Notes: generated by a model not told the origin, from the sequence alone. A DNA stretch of 64,000 bases from Anastatus disparis (GCA_017163975.1 JAFFSR010000346.1:1364501-1428500), one strand, 5' to 3'; shown: positions 19,724 through 31,849, counted from the stretch's first letter. A program made the numbers and translations.

Positions 19724-21238
19724 GGGATCGAACTCGCTGTCTTTGTCTAATTGAGTTTTTTGTTATTTATACAAATAATTAATCATTGTATCTGCCAATT
19801 GAGAGTTGAGTACAACAGATCTTATTATCATAAAAATTTATAGACAAGAAAATAAATTTTTTTGCATCGTCTTTGAAGTAAAAAGTTATTTTTAAAAATA
19901 TTTTCGCGTACCTTACTTTTTTCAAAAACAATGTAATAGAATATTTTTTAGCACTCCGTACGCAAAGCTTGATTTTGCGTTAGCATGCATAAGGGTGAAA
20001 TTTAAAAAGTTGTCAAAATCATGTTTTTTAAAAACTAAAAAAAAAATTCCTAAATTTTACTTGATATTTTTTAATATGATTATCAATACTGTAAATGAGA
20101 AGAAAACAATAATGGGCGAGATGTATTTCAATTTTGGAAATATAACATGTTTAAATGTAAATAAACTTATAAAGTGTGACACGAGGACATTTTTTTTTCT
20201 TTTGTATACATTAAAAGTGATTACTTGGCAAGTAATATATATAATAACAAATATATTCCACAGTCAATTTAAAGCTCTCAAAGCCTACTTTCTTTTCCCG
20301 TAGTCCAAATCCTGATTAGATTTTTTTTTCGTTAAGAAAATTAGCGTTACACGAAGACATTAGAAAAGGTACGTTTTTTTATGGTTTGATTTAAATATAT
20401 TTTCTCACCATATATAAAACCTTTTACATTAATAACTCTTTTAATTACTAAAATACATATTAATTTTTATATTTGACGATATTTAGCTCTAATTATTTGA
20501 CTTCTTAAATGATTTTCACGATAAATTATTAAAAGTGTGACACGGGGACAAAAAAATTGTCGTAGCTTTGACGTCAGTTTTGAATACATTTTATTAAGTT
20601 ATTGTATTTCTACACCCCACCATTAGATTCTTTATTTAATAATCTTCAAAAATCATTACAGTAAAATTTTAATAACTATGTATTTAGATACTTTTTATTT
20701 TGAAAACAAAATACTTGTACGCTCTAGACACGTGACACGAGGACATTTTTGTTTATTTTTCTTATTTATTCCTTTGGATTAGTCATTTAATCAAAGTTTA
20801 ATGGATGAACAAGTTGATTAGGATTGTTACTAGCTAACTATTAGGCTTAGACACGTACATATTATTTACATAAATGTTATTATGTATAAACACCTATTTT
20901 TAATTTTTTGAATTTCACCCATAAAAATGCGTGTTTTAAAACAAGCATCTGTACGTTGTATAAGAAACTTCTGTTTAATACTCAAAAGAAAGTGGTTTTA
21001 ATCTGGCGCAGACGTTTCTTCCCGAGATTAAAATCACTTTGACGTGCAAAAAATTTGTTATTAAATACGCATTTTCATATTTTAATAATGTTTGTGAACT
21101 TTTCACCCTCCCTTCACTTGGACGCAAATGTCCGTTTGATCACTTTCTCGCACTCGTATCGATAATAACTTCTTTGCGTATAAATACTCATAATAATAAT
21201 ATTTATTGCACCCAACTCGTGACTTGCAGATATAACTA
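19724..21238. mobile_element. Non-coding TIR element, long form of the 51.8-kb MITE
   Basis: Two nested pairs of inverted segments delimit it: an outer pair (TGTATCTGCCAATTGAGAG near 19787 with TTGCAGATATAACTATT near 21224) and an inner pair (GGGTGAAATTTAAAAA near 19993 with TTTTTGAATTTCACCC near 20905). The left arm also matches the palindromic MITE at 51770-52105. The interior has four spaced copies of a GTGACACGAGGACA motif and no convincing gene; an open frame at 19995-20303 is AT-rich and without domains. The right arm contains extra sequence, so borders are approximate. Confidence 0.55.
20176..20746 (+). repeat. Four spaced GTGACACGAGGACA motifs
   Basis: The motif occurs at 20176 (GTGACACGAGGACAT), 20346 (GTTACACGAAGACAT), 20537 (GTGACACGGGGACA) and 20732 (GTGACACGAGGACAT), all in the same direction, 170-195 bases apart. 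The intervening sequence is not obviously repeated. Such arrays inside non-coding TIR elements are often binding sites for the transposase; that is inference. Confidence 0.7.
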
Positions 21239-21242
21239 TTAA

Positions 21243-21627
21243 CCCTTAAAAGTAACTCTGGGTCCAGGGGACCTAGGTCCTTTTATACCTTGAATACTGC
21301 CCAATAAAATGAAAAAAATGAGAACAGAACAAAATTTTGCGCCATCTTGCGGTGTCGAACTTTAAGTAAAAGAAGGTAGAATTATAATTGATTCTTTAGT
21401 AGGAGTCTGGCAGCTGTTCGAAGTAGATTTTTCCCAATAAAATGAACGTTTTTTTATATGCGTTAACAACATTTTTTTTTGCTAAACTTTTTTGTGTTGT
21501 TGAAAATTTATTTTTCATTTTTAACCGATTTAATAAAAATTTGAACCTATTCAATTAAAATAGATTACAACCAATTATTTATCCAGCAGACCATAACGGC
21601 ATTCTGGGAAAGTGGGACTACTGAGAG
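21243..21627. mobile_element. TTAA-flanked MITE, possibly piggyBac-like
   Basis: TTAA at 21239-21242 and 21628-21631 brackets 385 bases. The ends CCCTTAAAAGTAACTCTGGG and, read inward from the right, CTCTCAGTAGTCCCAC are loosely similar. TTAA target and C-rich start resemble piggyBac MITEs, but end similarity is weak. No coding capacity. Confidence 0.4.
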
Positions 21628-21631
21628 TTAA

Positions 21632-21934
21632 ATGGTTTTTTAGCCCATAACAAACCCTTTTTTTATCACACGCTTTTATTAAGCTTGCTTTCACGTCTGT
21701 CTGTCTGCCTGTTTTTTTGTAATCTAATCTCGCACGCTCGATTTGAGGCACTTTTTGTCAATGGAAATTTCTGAAATTTTACACAGACCTTGGTCTCCGA
21801 TGACAATGCAATAATCCATTGTCAGATCGGCGATGACGGGTGTGCAAAGTCATCTCTGAAGAAGTTTAAGTGGGGAGGCATCTTTGGGTCGAGGCGAGTT
21901 GAAAGAATGTTGTTGAGTTGATGGTTGTAGAAAA
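21632..21934. other. Unassigned spacer
   Basis: No gene. It contains CTGTCTGTCTGCCTG and moderately GC-rich sequence with TCCGATGACAATGCAATAAT and an inverse-like ATTGTCAGATCGGCGATGA, which could form a small hairpin. It may be part of an older element that is interrupted by the next two repeats. Confidence 0.4.
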
Positions 21935-22150
21935 TGCATAGGGATAGGGGAATGTATTAGGGGATAGGGGAATGTATAGGCGGAAATATAGAAGATAGGA
22001 GAATGTATGTGGGTAGGGAAATATATGGGGATATTGAGATATCTAGAGGATAAGAGAATATATGTAGGGGATAGGGTAATATATAGGGGATAGGAGAATG
22101 TATAGGGAATAGGGGAATGTATAAGGGATAAGGGAGTGTATAGAAGATAC
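21935..22150. repeat. Purine-rich minisatellite, GGGGATAGGGGAATGTATA unit
   Basis: About ten variants of GGGGATAGGGGAATGTATA, mostly 18-20 bases long, run in tandem. Strong strand asymmetry (G/A against C/T). The reverse-strand open frame across it is a repeat artefact. Confidence 0.85.
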
Positions 22151-22204
22151 AATTAAATACAAGCTTTAAAAAAAATTATAGAAAATTTAATTTTAACAAA
22201 AAAG

Positions 22205-22495
22205 TGGAAAATAAAAAATTAAAAAAAAAAACATTTTGAAAACACGCTTTTGCAATGGAGAAAATACACTAAAAAGTATTAAATAAATTAATTTACTTCC
22301 TTGAAATTACTTTTATACAGTTCATTGCAATAATTAAGAGAAAATTATACAACAAAAATTTTCTCTCAATTATTGCAATGAACTGTATAAAAGTAATTTT
22401 AAGAAAGTAAATTAATTTATTTAATACTTTTTAGTGTATATTCTCCATTATAAAAGCGTGTTTTTAAAATGTTTTTTTTTTTAATTTTTTATTTA
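22205..22495. mobile_element. Near-perfect palindromic MITE
   Basis: Arms of about 130 bases (22214-22352 and 22356-22490) are inverted copies, e.g. CAGTTCATTGCAATAATT against AATTATTGCAATGAACTG, with a very short loop. No coding capacity. Target site not resolved because both ends run into A/T runs. Confidence 0.8.
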
Positions 22496-23613
22496 TAAAT
22501 CAGTACACCTTTTCCAGATATCGCCCCATCCCCGCAAGCGAGGTCCCTGTATCCGCCACTGGTAACAGGTGAGCGGTGTCTAAATGCACATAAATAATAA
22601 GTGTAAGCTGGCTAATGCGTCACTGTAAGTACAATTATACAGCGCGAAATTCAAGTATCTCTTCTTCGAGAGATACTTGTCCAAGTAAATTGTATTATCG
22701 GTTACATACCCGATCAGCGTTATAAGCGAGTTCTATTTAGTTCGTGACGCGCCCTCCCTTTGCTCTTTCTCTCATTAGATGCGTATATTACATTTCATAT
22801 ATTATACAATTTTATTCTTTTTTAATTTATATTTTACCCTTATTATATTTTTATTTTTCTTATAATAAATTAATTTTGTTTTCTAGTAAAACGTGCTTTT
22901 CATTGATTTATACTGCCTGATTGTATATAGCATAAAATATACTTCCCGTTGCTTAACCCGACGCTTCCGCGGTTTTATTTTTTACGAAATACTACACGGT
23001 TTAATATAGCATATTTTCGAACCTGCATCACGAAAGAAGACTGCGCTATTGGCAACGCGTATCTCGATCAAGTAAGAGAGTGAGAAAGTCGCAGTAAGTG
23101 CAGCAAGTGACAAGTATATCAATTAGGGTCTTTAATAATTATACTAGCTAGCACAGTCGGAGTTTGCTGTGTAATATATAATAAAACTCCTTAAGTTTTT
23201 AGCGACTTAGCATATAGTTAAATTAATATTCAATTAAAGATAACTCTTTTTTGTAACGAAAGTAAAATAACCGTTACATTGTAAAGAATTCTTAGTAAAT
23301 ATCATTCATGTAACCTTAATTACTTATTCATGTGTACGTGTGTTCGTATTCATATGAATTGTCATTTATGTAAAAATTGTTAAGAATTAAATGTATTAAT
23401 AATAATTTCATTAAAGCAATAATATTTTTATTATGAGAAACATATTAATATTTAGAATATATTTAATGACCTCATTGAAAAATTATCATTTCACATAATA
23501 TAAAAATATTTTTCTTAGTATCTTTTTAACATACATTTTATAAAATACAATCTTAAGAAGTAATTTTTTTAACATTCAATTTCTTTTAATAGTCAATTAT
23601 AAAGATAGGAAAA
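22496..23613. other. Unassigned region left of the copia element
   Basis: No gene is supported. A 28-base hairpin, CAAGTATCTCT with AGAGATACTTG, is at 22652-22679. The part from 22740 to 23140 is less AT-rich than its surroundings and could be old unique DNA. The right half is low-complexity AT. Confidence 0.45.
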
Positions 23614-23826
23614 TGTTGTGATTTTTAATTTTAAGTGGAAGATTGGCAAACAAATAAAGGATAAAACCAGATGTGACTTTTACAGACAACGTATTTATTC
23701 ATGGTCTTTTTACAAAGTTATATAGTCTTGATTACATAAGTATAGAGAAAGTCGTGTACGATCGATAAGGTAGGTTATTGCCGATACGCGGTAAATACGA
23801 AAGTGTAAATTCAAATATTTTCAACA
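23614..23826 (-). repeat. 3' LTR of the copia element
   Basis: 213 bases identical to the other LTR except for four substitutions. On the minus strand it begins TGTTGAAAATATTTGAATTT and ends CACAACA, the normal TG...CA termini. Confidence 0.95.
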
Positions 23827-23840
23827 CGCCCCCTTTACCG
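23827..23840 (-). promoter_or_regulatory. Polypurine tract of the copia element
   Basis: On the minus strand GGTAAAGGGGGCG lies directly before the 3' LTR, the expected place for second-strand priming. Confidence 0.7.
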
Positions 23841-23860
23841 CGTACATATATAAAAAAAAA

Positions 23861-26800
23861 TTAAAGTTCAATCAATCCCATTTTCTTGATATGTTTATAA
23901 AGTTGAGGTTTATTTAAACTCTCCGTGAGCACATCAGCTGGCATTTCACTAGTGTGAAGATATAGTACATCTAGCCTTTTTTCTTGAACATGTTCCGAAT
24001 AAAATGGTACTTGATATCTATGTGTTTCGATCTGTCATGATTCACAGGATTTTTCATGAGCTTGGCAGCGCCTTGATTGTCACAGTGGACAACAGTTTCA
24101 GTTTTGCTATTTAACTCTTTGTTTATCTTATCTAAAATTGACCTTAAATACATAACTTCTTTCCCTGCTTCGGCTAAAGCTATGTATTCGGCTTCTGTGC
24201 TTGACAGCGCCACACACCTTTGCTTTTTTGACTGTCATGTGATAGCTGCTCCTCCAAGCACGAAAAAATATCCACTGCGCGATGATCTATCATTCACATC
24301 GCTTCGCCAATCAGCGTCCACATATCCTTCAAGAGGCTTACCTGTGTTATAAAAGAATAAACTGTATGATAGAGTACCTTTAAGGTATTTTAAAACTCTT
24401 TTCGCACATTCTAGATGTGCCTTCCTAGGACACGTATTAAAGGTGCTTAACATACTGACCGAGTACATGATGTCTGGTCTTGTATTTATTGCTGCGTACA
24501 TTAACGAGCCAATAATTGACTGGTAGTATTTTTGATCGACTAGTTTTGAATCATCTTCTTTTAATAATTTTATTTTAGGTTCTAATGGAGTAGATGCCAC
24601 ATGAGCTTCATTTAGTTGGAATTTTTTTATCAAGTCTTGTATATATTTTCTTTGAGTAATATATACGCTCTTTGTGATTTCATCTTGAATGAACTCCATC
24701 CCAAGACAGAATCTTAACCGTCCAAGATTTTTTACCTCGAATTTTTCTTCTAAATTATTCTTCACTTTTGCGAATAAGTTATAGTCATTTGTGGCAATTA
24801 TCAAATCATCAACATAAGACGTCAATATTAAAATTTTATTATCACCTTTTAAAATATATAGACAAGGGTCTGAATCAATATGTTCCAATCCTATTGCAGT
24901 AAATAAGTCATCTAAACGTTCATACCATTGCCTCCCGGCCTGCTTCAAGCCGTAAAGAGCCCTTTTCAAATGATACACATGATCTTCCTTTTTTGCTTCT
25001 ACAAAATAATCTGCTTGTTCCATATATAGGTCTTCATTCAGGTAACCATATGTGTAAGCCATAGTTATGTCTAATTGATACAAATCTAATTTTAATTCTG
25101 CTGACAGTGATATTACTAACTTTATTGATGAAAACTTAGCTACAGGAGCAAATGTCTCTTTGAAATCCACGTCTGGTCGTTATGCGTAGCCTTTTGCTAC
25201 AAGTCTGGCTTTTCGCCGTTCTACAGTTCCGTTAGCTTTGTACTTCGTCTTGAACACCCAGCGACAACTGATCGGCGTGCAATTTTTCGGCCGTTCTACT
25301 AATGTCCAAACTTTATTTTTTTTCAATGAATTAAATTCATTTTCCATGGCTTTTTGCCACTCTTCAGCGTGATCCCCAGATAGGGCATCATCTACTGATT
25401 CTTCTGCATTTTCTATTATGAAGTTAGCATAATCCAGTTTATTTTGCACTAGATTATATACTTTCTTAGGTCGGCTCCTCTTTCCTGTCTTTAAAGTAGA
25501 AGGCCTTCCAGGACCAATTTTTGTAGATGTTGAAGGCGTATGTTCCTTTGAATCGGAAGCTTTTTCATTACTATCACTCTCCTTGTCGACCTGCTCTTGA
25601 TTCTTTGTTTCTTCATCTGACAAGGATCTTTCAGTCTCTGAATTATCTTCATGCTCATCACTTGAACTCATTTCATTTAAACTTACTTGAGTCGTTTTTT
25701 TTTCTTCATTTAAACAGTTGAAGTTGTCTAAGAAACTAACGTCACGACTTTTGATAATTCTTTTTGACTTTTTATCCCAGAGTCTATATGCCTTGGACTC
25801 TTCAGAATAACCAACAAGAGTACATTCTGTAGATCTTGGTTCAAGTTTTCCTTTACCTGGAATTTTGTTTAAAGCATAAGCTTTATTTCCAAAGGGACGA
25901 AGATAAGTTACTATGGGTTTCCTATTAAACCACACTTCGTATGGAGTTGTGTCAGCACTTATACCTCTTGTGGGACATCTGTTCCTAATATACACAGCTG
26001 TTTGTACAGCTTCTGCCCAAAAACCTTTTGGTAAGTCAGATTGGAGCAGCATGCACTTAGCCATTTCCATGAGCATGCGATTCATTCGCTCTGCGATCCC
26101 GTTTTGTTGAGACGTGTATGCTGTTGTACGCTCCCTTTTTATTCCTTCATCTTCTATAAACTGTCAAAAATTTGAACCACAATATTCAAGACCATTATCA
26201 GTCCTCAATATTTTAATCTTTCTTTCCTTTTGGTTCTCTACTAGATTTTTAAATTTTATAAAAACAGACTTTACTTCGGATTTATGTTTTAAGAAGCATA
26301 TATGAACATACCTTGACTTATCGTCAATAAATGTAGTAAAATACCTAGAGCCACCAATTAATGTTGGTTGTAAAGAACCACAAACATCGGAGTGAATAAT
26401 ATCCAGCAGATTTTTCACTTGTGAAGTCGAAAATTTTGGTACTGGTGTGGCTGTTTGTTTTCCAGCAATACCTATTTCACATTGCGGCATTTTTTCTTTG
26501 CTCATTGCAGGCATTTCCTTTACTAATTGGTTTGACGACAGTTTGTGCAGATCTCCTTCATTTAAGTGTCCGTAACGGTAATGCCAATCTAAAATTGAAT
26601 TTTTGACTACTTTTGATGTAGCTGCGAATTCTGTAGTTGTTGCATTTAAGAAGTACAAGTCCCCTTCTCGTTCTGCTTGCGCTATTATGTGTTGGTTTTT
26701 TCCATAAATTAGCGCCTCGTTTTCTTTAAATAAAACAGAACGTCCATTTTTTGTAGTCTTTGAAACAGATAAAAGGTTTGACTTTAATTTTGGAACGTAT

Positions 26801-27917
26801 AAAGAATTTTCTATCCTTAAAGTTTTTTGGTTATCATTACTTTTATTATTTGCATACAATTTTATAGTTCCTTTACCTTTGATTACGGTGAATTCATCAT
26901 TTGCTAACTTTACCTGTTGATTAGTAACTGGACTTAACATTTCAAATTGTGCCTTGTCGTTGCACATGTGCGACGTAGCTCCGCTGTCCAAGCACCACTT
27001 ATTGTTGCATGTTTCATTGGACGAGAGAGCAACTGCAATTGACGCCTTTTCCTCATATAACGTAGCTTCAGTTTTTTCAGCATAATCAACTCTTGCCATG
27101 AGTGCTTCTTCCGTTTTCATTCCTGATTCTTTGGATTCTTGAGCTGCAGTCTTTTTCCAGCAGTAAGCTGCTTTATGACCAGGGCGCTTACAATAATTAC
27201 ACTTTATTATACCTTTATGCTTGAAATTATTATTTACATTTTTTTTTATAGTTATTCGTATTTTGTTGTTCTTGATTATTTGTATGTGTTTTTTGACCTT
27301 TTAATTTGTAACTATGTTTTGAGTAAAGTGCTTGGTCATGTTCTGTAGACTTATTATTTTCTTTTCTTGCTTTTGCCTCATCCAATATTTTAATTTTTAA
27401 AGCATCTGATGCGAGCACTGTGTCGCGCGTTTCGATTGCTATTCTGAAGTTTTTATACGAATTTGGAATGCTGTAAAGCATTATAATGCTAAGTATATCA
27501 TCGTCAATGTTCACGTCCATTTCTTTAATTTTATCAACGATTTCTGAAAAATTATTAAAGGTGCACTGTCATATCATCGTTCTCAGCCATTTTTGTAAAC
27601 AATTGTTTTAACAGTGTGGCTTTTCTAGCGGGACCTTTGGACTCATACACGTCTTTTAACTTATCCCACACTTGCTTCGACGTTTCACACTTTTTTATAT
27701 AGCCTATTTCACTACTGTTTATACACAGTATAATGTCTGCACGTGCTTTTCTGTCTTTGTTTAGCCAGGCTACATCATTACTAGTAGGCCTTTCTGTGGT
27801 TCCATTTACATAATCCCAAAGGTCGTATTTTGTCAAAACCGCTTCCATCTGGATTTTCCAGATTGCATAGTTGTCTTTTGATAGTTTTTCTATGGTTAAA
27901 TTATTTCCAGTCGACAT
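23861..27917 (-). pseudogene. Copia gag-pol polyprotein, multiply disrupted
   Basis: The start is the ATG at 27917 (MSTGNNLTIEKLSKDNYAIW). Domains in order: gag, with WDKLKDVYESKG; zinc knuckle CNYCKRPGHKAAYC near 27165-27205; protease WCLDSGATSHMC; pre-integrase LDWHYRYGHL; integrase with SDVCG, FIDDKSR and TDNGLEYCGSNF; reverse transcriptase with LYGLKQAGRQWYERL and YVDDLII; RNase H with LSSTEAEYIALAEA and HCDNQGAAKL. Lesions: frameshifts near 27555, near 27230 (A run) and near 23975, and in-frame stops near 26163, 25180 and 24235. Each lies within otherwise well-aligned copia sequence. At least six breaks in an element with nearly identical LTRs is a high load and is worth checking for assembly error. 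Confidence 0.93.
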
Positions 27918-28061
27918 CTTAATGGTAAAAAAAACAACTCTATGCACGATCACGTGTTGCACACTATTTTGAGGTTAACTTTCAAAACACAGTTTTTTTT
28001 TCAAAAAAATATTAACTTATATTTTTTTTGTTTATTTAAAAAATACTCCTTTATTCATATT

Positions 28062-28076
28062 ACTGGGCCCATAACC
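28062..28076 (-). promoter_or_regulatory. Primer-binding site, initiator tRNA-Met internal (anticodon-half) type
   Basis: Minus-strand GGTTATGGGCCCAGT directly follows the 5' LTR. It is complementary to the anticodon-arm region of initiator tRNA-Met rather than to a tRNA 3' end. This is the half-tRNA priming known for Drosophila copia. Confidence 0.85.
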
Positions 28077-28289
28077 TGTTGTGATTTTTAATTTTAAGTG
28101 GAAGATGGGCAAACAAATGAAGGATAAATCCAGATGTGACTTTTACAGACAACGTATTTATTCATGGTCTTTTTACAAAGTTATATAGTCTTGATTACAT
28201 AAGTATAGAGAAAGTCGTGTACGATCGATAAGGTAGGTTATTACCGATACGCGGTAAATACGAAAGTGTAAATTCAAATATTTTCAACA
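28077..28289 (-). repeat. 5' LTR of the copia element
   Basis: 213 bases, TG...CA ends on the minus strand, four differences from the other LTR, outer flank GAAAA. It should contain the element's promoter; no clear TATA box is assigned. Confidence 0.95.
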
Positions 28290-28929
28290 GAAAATATATG
28301 AAATATGGATACATTTTTCAGATTATGTATATAATTATGAATTCATATTTATGATCTGTCTAGATGGAAGTAAAATTTCCCATTAAAAAGTCAACATTTC
28401 AAAGAAAATTTACTTATGATTTGCAAGATATTTATTAAGAATGCAGGAAATAAATAATATTCTATCACTCTGAAATTTGTATTAAAAATAATAATTTAAA
28501 ATTACAATTATTCTATAAGGTTGGATTTGTTGTCAAAGTTGCATTATGTTTCACTTTTAATAATTTATACTTGTAAAATTTACATAATATTTTAAATGAA
28601 CTATGAAAATGATAATCATATATTTAATATTATTTTAAACTATAAATAAAAAGTTTACATAATTATTATAATTAAAAACTTATAACTTGTTATATTATTT
28701 TATAAATTACAATTTCAACTTGAATAATTAGCTTCATGTTAAAACTTAATTTTATTAGTATTCAATTCCACGAGTTAATATATATATATATATATGTACA
28801 TATATATATATATTGAATATAAAACTTTGATCCATAAATAATTTTTAGAAATCTCAAACGATACTTTAAATTCTTTTGAGTAGTCGAAAACTTGATTTTC
28901 TAAATTTTGGTACTTGCCACAAACTTTCT
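28290..28929. other. AT-rich spacer, no gene
   Basis: No gene seen. A symmetrical TA/TGTACA tract at 28778-28813 could form a cruciform. The rest is low-complexity AT. Confidence 0.5.
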
Positions 28930-29208
28930 TAGCCAATTTTCAACCAATTGACCTCAAAATTTCCAGAGATCTTCAGTTTATGTATCTTCACAAAATAACA
29001 GTTTCAGTTTTTTGAAAAAAGGAGAATTTAAAAGTTTAGTTTAAAAAGTTGATAAAAATACATATTTTTGTGAATTGTATATAAGTAATTTAATTCAACA
29101 TTCATTTCAACTTATCTTATTGAAATTCTAGAACTCTTATTTTGTAAAGATATATACACTTAAAATCTCTCGAAATTTCAAAGTTAATTAGTTGAAAATT
29201 GGCTGTTA
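28930..29208. mobile_element. Inverted-repeat MITE in the LINE's 3' part
   Basis: AGCCAATTTTCAACCAATTG and the inverse AATTAGTTGAAAATTGGCT define ends of about 80-base diverged arms (28930-29010 and 29120-29208). It truncates the LINE reverse transcriptase frame, whose last 30 codons are MITE sequence. Confidence 0.65.
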
Positions 29209-30850
29209 ATATTATTAGCTTAATTAAAGACAAAACAGATGAGATATCGTTTATGTAAATTATAAACAATATCGGTCCCAGGACACTATCCTGAGGGTCG
29301 CTAGTTGACACCTGTGACCATTGCGTCATATAGTTTGAATTGTCCATCACGGAGTAAGCACAATTTGATAAATATAAAGGGAACCATTTAATTATCATGT
29401 CTAAGCAGTTTATGGTACGTAGTTTAATGAGTAATTCACAATGAGAAACTCTATCAAAGGCCTTAGAAAAATCGAAAAGAAGTAGCAATATGATCATACA
29501 GCGATCAATAGCAGTCCTACAGTCATCGAGTAAGTGTAGTAAGGCTGTTTGGGTACTATGACCCTTTCTAAACCCAGTTTGGTATGAAACAAGTAAGAAA
29601 TTTGTCTTAAGATGAGATGAGAACTGAGTACGAACAACCAAAACTTTTGAAACCTCATAAAGTTTGACGATGGGACGAGTCTAAGATAGGCTATCGTAAA
29701 ATGTTAATTAAGCTTATAGAATTAGTTGGTACAAAATCGAAGACTGGAATATCAAATCTGAGCGAGGTCGACAGAACATGTTCAATGTCAGCATCAGTCA
29801 GAGTAAGACCAAGCGATGAAACTGAAGTGTAATGCTTCAAGAGCACTGATGAAGAAAAATATTTAAGAGGAGATAGCAAAATGTTTTTAGAAAGACCAAA
29901 CTTACGAAGTTTAAACCACTTGTTTGCAATGAAGACATTCCTCGACTTACACAGTGAGTTTGGAACTTCATTACGAAGTGATTTGAAGCGAGCATAATCA
30001 TTAACCAAACCAGATCTCTGAGCCAAACGATAGCAGCTGTCGCGTCGTTTTATAAGCAAATGGAAATCATGAAAAACTTATGGATTACGCTTGCTAGAAA
30101 TCTTGATTACACTTGTTAGAGCAAATTTATCAAAGACATCGAAAATATTGGAAGTAGAGGTGCCTTACCATTAATAAATCAGTCTCTCAACTCAAGAGAA
30201 GATTGATGAATGATATTTTGCCTAGTACTAAAAGAATGAGGAAAATCAGACAAGACATTTACAGAGGGAGTGTACAACTTTGAATCATGACCAGCAATAA
30301 ATGGGGCAATTGATTTCTCGTAGGATAGTAACGGTAAGCTATTATTAATGACGAACAAATCTCATCAAGTATAAAAGTCATGATCTGCAGCGAATACACG
30401 GTGAGTAGCCCCAGAGGACACTAAGAATAGTGAAAAAGAGTCAAAATAAGATCTAAAAGCATCTAAGGAGTAGAAGGATTTGAGCAAAACTATATTGAAG
30501 TCCCCAATAATGATGATGTTCTTGTAGTCATATATATACGCCGATAAAGTATTAAAGAGATTGTCTAAAGAAGAAGCCTTAGGGCTTACATAGACTTCAC
30601 AACATAGTAAAAAGTTGATGCCATCACTTATAAGTGATTAATGACATCACAACTCCGGAATTTCTCCTATTAGATATATCTAATAAGAGAAATTCTGGAG
30701 TGTTGTCAAAAGACGGATTAGAGTGATGTAAGATCCTTGTTTTTAAACTACTACGGACATAAGCATCAACGCCACCACCAGTCTTACTCTGTCTATTGAG
30801 TCGAAGGAATTCGTATCTATCTATATTTATAACAGAACTGGAATCAGATT
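29209..30850 (-). pseudogene. Non-LTR retrotransposon (LINE) remnant 1
   Basis: Read leftwards: endonuclease traces (GGGV.AYV near 30770, IIIIGDFNIVL near 30500, and GHDSKLYTP near 30280), the linker (RDSCYRLAQRSG and FIANKWFKLRKFGLSKN, 29691-30059), then reverse transcriptase with QTGFRKGHSTQTALL, LLLFDFSKAFDRVSH and SVLGPILFIIYINDI (29209-29641). The order is APE endonuclease then RT, as in Jockey/CR1-type LINEs. Stops and frame changes separate all parts, and the catalytic YADD box is lost where the MITE begins. It is related to remnant 2 at 42-44 kb but clearly diverged from it. The clade is not settled by eye. Confidence 0.85.
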
Positions 30851-30884
30851 CGAAATATATATCGAAATAAATAGTTTGATACGC

Positions 30885-31700
30885 TGTCGAATCAGCTGTA
30901 TACGATGATACGCAGTTGAATCCACTGCATATAGGGATGCGCTGTTGAATCGACTACATATGGAGATGCCCAGTTGAATCAAAGAAAATAGACGCTTGTA
31001 GAGTGATACTTCTGGGTTAAATTTTTCGTCTAAAACGCTGTGTAACACTTTAACGTTGTTTGTATACATAGATATAAAAATACATGGGATCTAGTGGCGC
31101 CCTCAGTAGCTGGGTAACTCATTTTTGGCAGGAATTTCCCATTTAAGAGTACGCTTCTATAAGCGTCTATATTCGTTGGTTGAATCGACTGCATGTGGGT
31201 ATGCGCTGTTGAATTAACTGCATATGGGAATGCGCAGTTGAATCGGCTGCATATGGCGATACGCTGTTGAGTAGACTGCATATAGGGATGCGCAGTTGAA
31301 TCGACTGTATATGGGGATGTGCTGTTGAATCGGCTGCATATGGGAATGCACAGTTGAATCAGCTGCATATGAAGATCCACAGTCGAATTAACTGCATATG
31401 GGGATGCGCTGTTAAATTGGCTCCGTATGAGAATGCGCAGTTAAATCGGCTGCATATGGGGATGCATAGTTAAATTAGATGCATATAGAGATGCGCTGTC
31501 GAATCGGCTGCATATGGTGATGCGCTTTCAAATCAGCTGCATATAAAGATGCGTTTCAAAATCGGCTGCACATGAGGATGTACTGTTAAATTAGCTGCAT
31601 ATAGAACTGCGTTGTTTAATCAACTACATATAGGAATGTGCTGTAAAATCAGCTGCCTATAGGGACGCGTTACTGAATTGGCTGCATTTGTGGATGCGCT
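30885..31700. repeat. Minisatellite with GGCTGCATATGGGGATGCGC unit
   Basis: Roughly 20 variants of a 29-30-base unit, TTGAATCGGCTGCATATGGG followed by GATGCGCTG, run from 30885 to 31700. A unique interruption occupies about 30985-31170. Units vary at several positions, so the array is old. The reverse-strand frames across it (30827-31380) are repeat artefacts. Confidence 0.85.
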
Positions 31701-31849
31701 GTGAAATCAGCAATATTTAATGTCAAAGTAAGACCAACGTATTGCATTTAAAATGAAATAAAATATAGAAGCGTACGAAGTAGAGCCTAAATAAAATATC
31801 ATAAAAAATACCCTCCAATAAAGAATCCTATGTAAAGTATACAGGCTTG

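Larger units (their letters stand above)
23614..28289 (-). mobile_element. Ty1/copia LTR retrotransposon, complete but mutated
   Basis: Two 213-bp LTRs (TGTTG to CAACA on the minus strand) frame a 4.7-kb element, with a perfect 5-bp duplication GAAAA at 23609-23613 and 28290-28294. Inside, reading leftwards, are a primer-binding site adjoining the 5' LTR, gag, zinc knuckle, protease, integrase, reverse transcriptase and RNase H in copia order, then a polypurine tract. The LTRs differ at four positions that I can count, so insertion is recent on an evolutionary scale. Confidence 0.95.

Noticed and set aside
19995..20303. 102-residue + strand frame
   Set aside because: Very AT-rich, Phe/Lys/Ile composition, and lies in a non-coding TIR element across a spaced repeat motif.
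21850..22152. Reverse frame rich in YTPLSLIHSP-like repeats
   Set aside because: It is the translation of the GGGGATAGGGGAATGTATA minisatellite.
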